NCBI RefSeq assembly: GCF_902706095.1
Contig: NZ_CACSJP010000007.1
Coordinates: forward strand, 62,001 to 126,000
DNA from: Rhizobium sp. 18065
Lineage (GTDB): Bacteria > Pseudomonadota > Alphaproteobacteria > Rhizobiales > Rhizobiaceae
Direction of reading: 5' to 3'
DNA length: 64,000 bases
Part shown: in pieces, positions 59,015 through 64,000 of the stretch
Numbering within the stretch: the first letter of the stretch is position 1
Layout of the letters: every line of letters begins with the position of its first letter
The notes under the pieces: model-generated
Told to the model about the DNA's origin: nothing
Database searches by the model: none
Seen by the model: only the letters and a program-made list of their open reading frames with translations
Made by a program: the position numbers and the translations under genes

Positions 59015-59659
59015 TCAGACGAACCGCCAGACGGTCGTCTTCTTCACTTCGCTGTCTTCCAGCACCCGTGTGACCGGCACCTGATAGGTGGCAAGCGCTT
59101 CCAGATGTTCAGTCGGCCGGTAACTCCGGCCCGGATCGCCGACAAGGACCATCGTGCCGGCTGCCGCCAATCGCCCGAACCAGCCCTTCAGCGCCGCGGC
59201 AAAATCTCCGTCGTAAAACACGTCACCGGCCAGAACGACATCCGCATCCACCGACATGCCGATCAGGTCGTCATTGGTGAAATCGAGCGTCACGCCATTC
59301 GCCGCGGCATTCAGCCGCACGGCATTTTTCGCCCACGGATCGATATCTGCGGCCACCACATCGGAAGCCCCGGCCATGGCCGCAGCAATCGCCACCAGGC
59401 CGGAGCCGCTGGCAAAATCGAGAACCCGCTTGCCGCGCACGGTCTCGGGATGATCCAGGACGTAGCGCGCAAGCCCCTGGCCGCCGGCCCAGGCGAACGC
59501 CCAGAACGGCGGCGGCAGGCCGATCGCCTCGAGGTCATCCTCGGTCTTCAGCCACAGGTCGTGAACCTCGCTCGCCAGATGCAGCCGGATTTCCGGCACA
59601 TGCGGCGGCGCAAGCAGACTTGTATTGTCGAGGATGAAACGCTCGGGATCTGTTTTCAA
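59015..59659 (-). CDS. Methyltransferase, ETF-beta lysine methyltransferase-like
   Basis: 214-residue class I SAM-dependent methyltransferase. Motif I VLDFASGSGLVAIAAA and acidic loop VVAADIDPWAKNAV bind SAM, preceded by the family segment PPFWAFAWAGGQGLARY. This matches the METTL20/ETFB-KMT group. The Agrobacterium member of that group methylates the electron-transfer flavoprotein beta subunit and ribosomal protein L7/L12. Last of three small genes after gpsA; 4 bp after the EVE gene. Confidence 0.85.
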   Translation of the reverse strand: MKTDPERFILDNTSLLAPPHVPEIRLHLASEVHDLWLKTEDDLEAIGLPPPFWAFAWAGGQGLARYVLDHPETVRGKRVLDFASGSGLVAIAAAMAGASDVVAADIDPWAKNAVRLNAAANGVTLDFTNDDLIGMSVDADVVLAGDVFYDGDFAAALKGWFGRLAAAGTMVLVGDPGRSYRPTEHLEALATYQVPVTRVLEDSEVKKTTVWRFV

Positions 59660-59663
59660 AGGC

Positions 59664-60095
59664 TCAGACCGGTGGGTTTTCCAGCCCGCCCATGCGGCAG
59701 ACCTCGAAATATTCCTCTTCCGTCACCGGCTGCACAGAAAGCCGCATGGAGGTAACCAGCGCCATTTTTTCCAGTGCCGAACTCGCCTTCACGTCTTTCA
59801 GCGTGACGGGCTTCGGCATGTCACAGACAGCCCGGATGTCGACGCAGTCCCAGCGCGCATCGCCTTCAGCGGTGGAGTCCGGATGCGACAGAGCACAGAC
59901 CTCGACGATGCCGACGACTTCGAGCCCTTCGTTCGAATGATAGAAGAAGCCCTTGTCGCCGATCTTCATCGCCCGCATGTTGTTGCGCGCCAGATAATTG
60001 CGCACACCGGTCCATTCGGTACCGGTGGCGCCCGCATCCTTCTGCATCTGCCAGGACCACTTGAACGGCTCGGACTTGTAGAGCCAGAACGCCAT
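59664..60095 (-). CDS. EVE-domain protein
   Basis: 143-residue EVE/PUA-like protein. Diagnostic segments are FWLYKSEPFKWSW, WTGVRNYLARNNM and GDKGFFYHSNE. EVE domains bind modified bases in nucleic acids, but the target of this core-type member is unknown. Start 60095 (MAFWLYKSE) chosen over GTG 60104. Between the YciI and methyltransferase genes, with gaps of 5 and 4 bp. Confidence 0.9.
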   Translation of the reverse strand: MAFWLYKSEPFKWSWQMQKDAGATGTEWTGVRNYLARNNMRAMKIGDKGFFYHSNEGLEVVGIVEVCALSHPDSTAEGDARWDCVDIRAVCDMPKPVTLKDVKASSALEKMALVTSMRLSVQPVTEEEYFEVCRMGGLENPPV

Positions 60096-60100
60096 GCTGC

Positions 60101-60394
60101 TCACGCCTCCGGGTTGTTGAAGACCCAGTTATAGGGTTTGATCTCGACCGTTTCGAACAGGCCGGCCTTGGCATAGGGATCCTGCGCTGCGACAGCCTTG
60201 GCGTCCTCCAGGCTGTCGGCTGCGATCAGCAGCATCGACCCGCAGGGCTTGCCGTCGCTGTCGAGGAACGGGCCGCCGATCTTGAGCGTGCCGGCAGCGT
60301 TCAGGCCGTTCAGCCATTCCACATGCGGCGGCCGCGTTTCCATTCTGAGGTTGAGATGACCGGGCTTGTCGGCGCAGATGACGGCAAACAGCAT
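60101..60394 (-). CDS. YciI-like protein
   Basis: 97-residue YciI-family ferredoxin-like alpha/beta protein. Family features are the His-containing RPPHVEWLNGL and the DPYAKAGLFETVEIKPYNW segment. Function unproven. 23 bp after gpsA, so probably cotranscribed with tsaD-gpsA. Confidence 0.9.
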   Translation of the reverse strand: MLFAVICADKPGHLNLRMETRPPHVEWLNGLNAAGTLKIGGPFLDSDGKPCGSMLLIAADSLEDAKAVAAQDPYAKAGLFETVEIKPYNWVFNNPEA

Positions 60395-60417
60395 GAAACG
60401 CTCCTTCGGGATGGTGT

Positions 60418-61407
60418 TTATTCGGTGGTGATCGGACGTGACATCAACTGCGTGATCACGGTTGGAATATCAAGACGTCCATCGATGATCGCCGCCACCG
60501 CCTGGGTGATCGGCATGGAGACATTCAGGCCTTCGGCCAGACGGGCGGCAACCGCCGCGGCAAAGGCGCCTTCGACCAGCGGACCATTCCCCGCGGCCAT
60601 ATCCTCGCCACGCCCGAGACCGATGCCGAAGCGCAGGTTGCGCGACTGGTGGCTTGTCGCCGTCAGCACCAGGTCTCCAAGGCCGGACAGGCCGCGCACG
60701 GTATCGCCACGCCCGCCCATCGCCTCGACCAGACGCGACATTTCCGCCAGTCCACGGGCGATCAGCGCGGCCCGGGCGGAATCGCCCAAGCCCATGCCTT
60801 CGACCACACCACAGGCGATCGCCAGCACGTTCTTCAGCGCACCGCCAAGCTGCACACCAACCCGGTCATCCGAGGCATAGAGCCGGAAGGTCTTGCCCGA
60901 AATCGCCTTGGCCAGCCGTTCGGCGGTGGCAAGATCGGCGGCAGCGAGCGCCATCGCCGTGGGCAGTCCCTTGGCGATATCGGCAGCGAAGCCTGGACCG
61001 GACAGCACCGCGATCGGATGATCGGGAAGCGCCTCTTCCAGCACATCGGTCAGCAATCGGGCGGTTTGTTTCTCGATGCCCTTGGCACAGATGACAACCG
61101 GCACATGCTTGCCGAGATGGGGACCATAGACACGTGCGGCATCGAGCTGCGCCTGCGACGGCATGGCAAAAAGCACGATATCGGCGTCCGCGATATCTGC
61201 GGGCCGCGCCGAATAGCGCAAGGCCGCCGGCAACTGGATACCTGGCAATGCCGTATCTTGAATGCCGGACGCGGCCAGATCCGCCATTAGCGAGGCGTCG
61301 CGCCCGACGAGCACAACGTCCGCCCGGCCCTCTTGCGCCATGACCGCAGCGAGCGCCCTGCCGAAAGCACCGGCGCCGACGACGGCAATCCGCTCGTGCC
61401 CGCTCAT
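60418..61407 (-). CDS. gpsA: Glycerol-3-phosphate dehydrogenase [NAD(P)+]
   Basis: 329-residue enzyme reducing dihydroxyacetone phosphate to sn-glycerol 3-phosphate for phospholipid synthesis. Rossmann motif [15 protein letters not shown], the catalytic-Lys segment [12 protein letters not shown] and a substrate loop [10 protein letters not shown] are present. The start overlaps the tsaD stop (ATGA). Confidence 0.95.
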   Translation of the reverse strand: MSGHERIAVVGAGAFGRALAAVMAQEGRADVVLVGRDASLMADLAASGIQDTALPGIQLPAALRYSARPADIADADIVLFAMPSQAQLDAARVYGPHLGKHVPVVICAKGIEKQTARLLTDVLEEALPDHPIAVLSGPGFAADIAKGLPTAMALAAADLATAERLAKAISGKTFRLYASDDRVGVQLGGALKNVLAIACGVVEGMGLGDSARAALIARGLAEMSRLVEAMGGRGDTVRGLSGLGDLVLTATSHQSRNLRFGIGLGRGEDMAAGNGPLVEGAFAAAVAARLAEGLNVSMPITQAVAAIIDGRLDIPTVITQLMSRPITTE

Positions 61408-62498
61408 GCCTTGGCTCCGCGTTTGCCATAGGCAAGCAAAGCCTGAGCGCCGGCATCCAGCGGCCAGCGCGAGCGCGGCGCGACATTCAAGTCGTCGGGA
61501 GCCATCCCGAGCGCCATACGTTCAAGGCCTGCCCAGGCAATCATCACCGCATTGTCGGTACACAGACGATGCGGCGGGGCGACGAAGCGGAACCGGTGCC
61601 GGGCGCAGAGCTCGTCGAGCGTGCGGCGGACCTCCTGATTGGCGGCAACCCCGCCGGCAACGATCAGCGCCGGCTCGACCGCATCGGGATACGTCTCGTG
61701 GAAGCGCTGCAGTCCACGGCCGATACGGTCCATCAGCGTGCGCGAAATCGCCCGCTGGAACGAGGCGCATATATCGGCAATATCCTGGTCGGTGACCGGC
61801 GCTATGCCTTCGGCCGCCTGCCGCACCGCCGTCTTCAGGCCTGAAAAGGAAAAGTCGAGCCGGGCTTCGCCGACCAGCGGCCGGGGAAAGGCAAACCGCT
61901 TGGCATTGCCGGTAGCAGCTGCGCGCTCGACCGCCGGGCCACCCGGATAAGGCAGGCCCAACAGCTTGGCGGTCTTGTCGAAGGCTTCGCCCAGTGCATC
62001 GTCGATCGTCGTGCCCCAGCGCTCGTAGTCGCCGACGCCCTTGACCAGAACCAGCTGCGTATGACCGCCGGAGACCAGCAGCATCAGATAGGGAAAAGCC
62101 ACGCCATCCGTCAGCCGCGCCGTCAGCGCATGGCCCTCCAGATGGTTGATCGCATAGAGCGGCTTGCCCGAAGCGCGCGCCATCGCCTTGCCGGTCATCA
62201 GACCGACCAGCAGCCCGCCGATCAATCCGGGCCCGGAGGTCGCCGCGATCGCATCGATGTCGGCAAGCGTGATGCCCGCCCGGGTTAAGGCCTCTTCGAT
62301 CAGCGTATCGAGGGCCTCGACATGCGCACGCGCCGCGATTTCCGGCACGACACCGCCATAGGCGCTGTGTTCGTCCAGCTGGCTGAGGACCACGTCGGCC
62401 TCCGTGACGGCGGTCCCGTCCGGAAGACGTGTGACCACTGCAGCCGCCGTTTCGTCACAGCTGGTTTCGAGACCGAGAATACGGAGTTGCGACGTCAT
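61404..62498 (-). CDS. tsaD: tRNA N6-threonylcarbamoyladenosine transferase TsaD
   Basis: 364-residue Kae1/TsaD ATPase that makes t6A37 on ANN-decoding tRNAs with TsaB and TsaE. N-terminus [16 protein letters not shown], metal-binding HxxxH in [11 protein letters not shown], and phosphate loops [13 protein letters not shown] and [12 protein letters not shown] are present. Divergent from hemC, the common rhizobial arrangement. Confidence 0.96.
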   Translation of the reverse strand: MTSQLRILGLETSCDETAAAVVTRLPDGTAVTEADVVLSQLDEHSAYGGVVPEIAARAHVEALDTLIEEALTRAGITLADIDAIAATSGPGLIGGLLVGLMTGKAMARASGKPLYAINHLEGHALTARLTDGVAFPYLMLLVSGGHTQLVLVKGVGDYERWGTTIDDALGEAFDKTAKLLGLPYPGGPAVERAAATGNAKRFAFPRPLVGEARLDFSFSGLKTAVRQAAEGIAPVTDQDIADICASFQRAISRTLMDRIGRGLQRFHETYPDAVEPALIVAGGVAANQEVRRTLDELCARHRFRFVAPPHRLCTDNAVMIAWAGLERMALGMAPDDLNVAPRSRWPLDAGAQALLAYGKRGAKA

Positions 62499-62571
62499 GG
62501 ACCCTGTTCATTGATTGCGGTGACCGGGAAACCGGTCTACGAGGACAGTCGGTAACAACGGATCTGATCGG

Positions 62572-63501
62572 ATGCAAACAAAACCTTTCCGCATCGGCAC
62601 ACGCGGAAGTCCGCTGGCGCTTGCCCAGGCTCACGAGACACGCGATCGCCTGATGCTCGCCCATAACCTGCCGGAAGAGATGTTCGAGATCGTCGTGCTT
62701 TCGACAAAAGGCGACCGGATCACCGATCGTGCCCTGTCGGAGATCGGCGGCAAGGGCCTTTTCACCGAGGAACTGGAGCAGCAGCTGAGCTCGGGCGCAC
62801 TCGATCTTGCCGTGCATTCTTCCAAGGACATGCCGACGAAGTTGCCCGATGGCCTGTATCTTTCCGCCTTTCTGCCACGCGAAGATGTGCGCGATGCGGT
62901 CATCGGCCGCACGGCTCCGAGCCTGCAGCAATTGCCGCATGGCGCGACCGTCGGCTCCGCGTCGCTTCGACGCCAGGCGCTGATCCGCCGCATTCGACCG
63001 GATGTGAAAGTCATCACCTTTCGGGGCGCGGTCGACACTCGCCTGCGCAAACTCGCAGACGGTGAGGTCGATGCGACACTACTTGCCTTCGCCGGCCTGA
63101 AGCGCCTCGGCAAGCAGGATGTGCCGACGCAACTGCTCGACCCGTCCGAATTTCCGCCGGCACCGGCCCAGGGCGCGATCTGCATCGAGAGCCGGATCGG
63201 CGACAACGGCGTCAATGCGCTTCTGGCAGCCATCAACGATCGTCCGACTTTCGACGCCGTCACCTGCGAGCGTGCCTTTCTCGGCGCACTCGATGGTTCC
63301 TGTCGCACACCAATTGCCGGCCTTGCGACCATCGAGGGCAATCACCTTCGTTTTTCGGGAACAATCCTGACCCCGGACGGCAGCCAGTATTTCGATATCG
63401 CAGCTGAAGGCCATGGTTCCGATGCCGCAAAGCTTGGCCGGGAGGCCGGCGAAGCGATCCGCGCCAAGGCCGGCAGCGGCTTCTTCACCAGCTGGAGCTG
63501 A
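62572..63501 (+). CDS. hemC: Hydroxymethylbilane synthase (porphobilinogen deaminase)
   Basis: 309-residue tetrapyrrole-biosynthesis enzyme polymerising four porphobilinogens. N-terminus [14 protein letters not shown], the substrate Arg segment [17 protein letters not shown], and the dipyrromethane-cofactor Cys244 in [13 protein letters not shown] are present. 73 bp from the divergent tsaD start; followed by hemD after 4 bp. Confidence 0.96.
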   Translation: MQTKPFRIGTRGSPLALAQAHETRDRLMLAHNLPEEMFEIVVLSTKGDRITDRALSEIGGKGLFTEELEQQLSSGALDLAVHSSKDMPTKLPDGLYLSAFLPREDVRDAVIGRTAPSLQQLPHGATVGSASLRRQALIRRIRPDVKVITFRGAVDTRLRKLADGEVDATLLAFAGLKRLGKQDVPTQLLDPSEFPPAPAQGAICIESRIGDNGVNALLAAINDRPTFDAVTCERAFLGALDGSCRTPIAGLATIEGNHLRFSGTILTPDGSQYFDIAAEGHGSDAAKLGREAGEAIRAKAGSGFFTSWS

Positions 63502-63505
63502 CCCC

Positions 63506-64000
63506 ATGCGCGTTCTGGTGACGCGACCTGAACCGTCAGCGGACAAAACCGCTGCCCAGCTTCGGCGTCGCGGCCACCAGCCAGTGCTCCTGCCGCTGAT
63601 GCAGGCGCACCACCAGATCGACACGCTGCGCCGGGCTTTGGCCGAGGCACCGCGTGCTCTGGTCGTGACAAGCAGCGAAGCCGTTCGAGTCCTGGCCAGT
63701 CTCGGGCAGGACCTGTCGCCCCTCCTGGCACTTCCCGTATTTGCCGTTGGCACGAGGACGGCCGAGGCAGCGCAGAACCTCGGCTTCACCAATGTCCTTG
63801 TCGGCGGAGGAGATGGCGAGGCTCTGGCCGATCGCATTCTTGCCGAATGGGATAACGGCAGAGACAACGGTCTCCTGTATCTGGCAGGCACTCCCAGGAC
63901 GCCCGGATTGGAAGCCCGATTGAATGCGGCCGGCCTGAAGCTCGCCGTTGCAGAATGTTACCGCATGCTGCCGATCGACCACCACCCGACGAGGCTGCAA
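63506..64000 (+). CDS. hemD: Uroporphyrinogen-III synthase, partial (runs off right edge)
   Basis: First 165 residues of HemD, which cyclises hydroxymethylbilane to uroporphyrinogen III. N-terminus MRVLVTRPEPSADKTAAQL and internal LVVTSSEAVRVLA, FAVGTRTAEAA and YLAGTPRTPGLEARL fit the family's two-lobe layout. Four bases after hemC. The C-terminal lobe is outside the window. Confidence 0.92.
   Translation, partial: MRVLVTRPEPSADKTAAQLRRRGHQPVLLPLMQAHHQIDTLRRALAEAPRALVVTSSEAVRVLASLGQDLSPLLALPVFAVGTRTAEAAQNLGFTNVLVGGGDGEALADRILAEWDNGRDNGLLYLAGTPRTPGLEARLNAAGLKLAVAECYRMLPIDHHPTRLQ

Overview
The window is about 62% GC, densely coded chromosomal DNA from an alphaproteobacterium. It is almost certainly a member of the Rhizobiaceae (Rhizobium/Agrobacterium/Sinorhizobium type). 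The evidence is the gene content and order: mdh-sucCDAB followed by lpdA, the F1 cluster atpHAGDC next to priA, the sdhCDAB operon, tsaD divergent from hemC-hemD, an fdsGBA-fdhD-fdsD formate dehydrogenase, a Brucella-type Omp19 lipoprotein, and an ETF-beta lysine methyltransferase of the Agrobacterium type. I see no tRNA, rRNA, CRISPR array, insertion sequence or prophage. This is mainly a core-genome region with a few accessory islands.

Layout, left to right. 1-3255 (minus): a coxS-coxL-coxM type molybdenum hydroxylase operon with the form II active-site signature; coxM runs off the left edge. 3571-10106 (plus): a glycine-zipper lipoprotein, then the TamA-TamB outer-membrane assembly pair. 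10111-14112: an Lrp regulator divergent from arginase, then a cytosolic chemoreceptor translationally coupled to cheW. 14215-20574 (minus): the fdsG-fdsB-DUF4287-fdsA-fdhD-fdsD formate dehydrogenase operon, with a LysR gene and an ArsR gene upstream. 22154-28601: an L-lactate dehydrogenase facing away from a GcvA-like LysR gene, followed by aldehyde dehydrogenase, an enolase-superfamily enzyme and a GMC oxidoreductase; this looks like a catabolic module.

28714-33660 (minus): atpHAGDC. 33922-38743 (minus): a small membrane protein, priA, an ABC-type AAA ATPase and a PlsC-like acyltransferase. 38899-40990 (plus): xerC and a TraB/GumN protein. 40991-41995 (minus): a DUF2867 protein and a cytochrome b561. 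42134-52781 (minus): the long TCA-cycle run mdh-sucC-sucD-sucA-sucB-MAPEG-hypothetical-SDR-lpdA. 52953-54714 (minus): zapE and omp19. 54907-58341 (minus): sdhCDAB. 58628-58990 (plus): a small secreted protein with a consensus CtrA box upstream. 59015-62498 (minus): tsaD-gpsA-yciI-EVE-methyltransferase. 62572 to the right edge (plus): hemC and a truncated hemD.

Functionally the window concentrates respiratory and central-carbon energy metabolism: Mo-dependent formate oxidation, the lower TCA cycle, complex II and F1-ATPase. The less ordinary items are a DUF4287 protein embedded and translationally coupled in the formate dehydrogenase operon, an orphan ArsR with the exact two-cysteine spacing of the persulfide sensors SqrR and BigR, an LDH/LysR/ALDH/enolase/GMC module of unknown substrate, the CtrA box, a palindrome ahead of mdh, and a structured leader ahead of the chemoreceptor. 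No clearly new defence or mobile system is visible.
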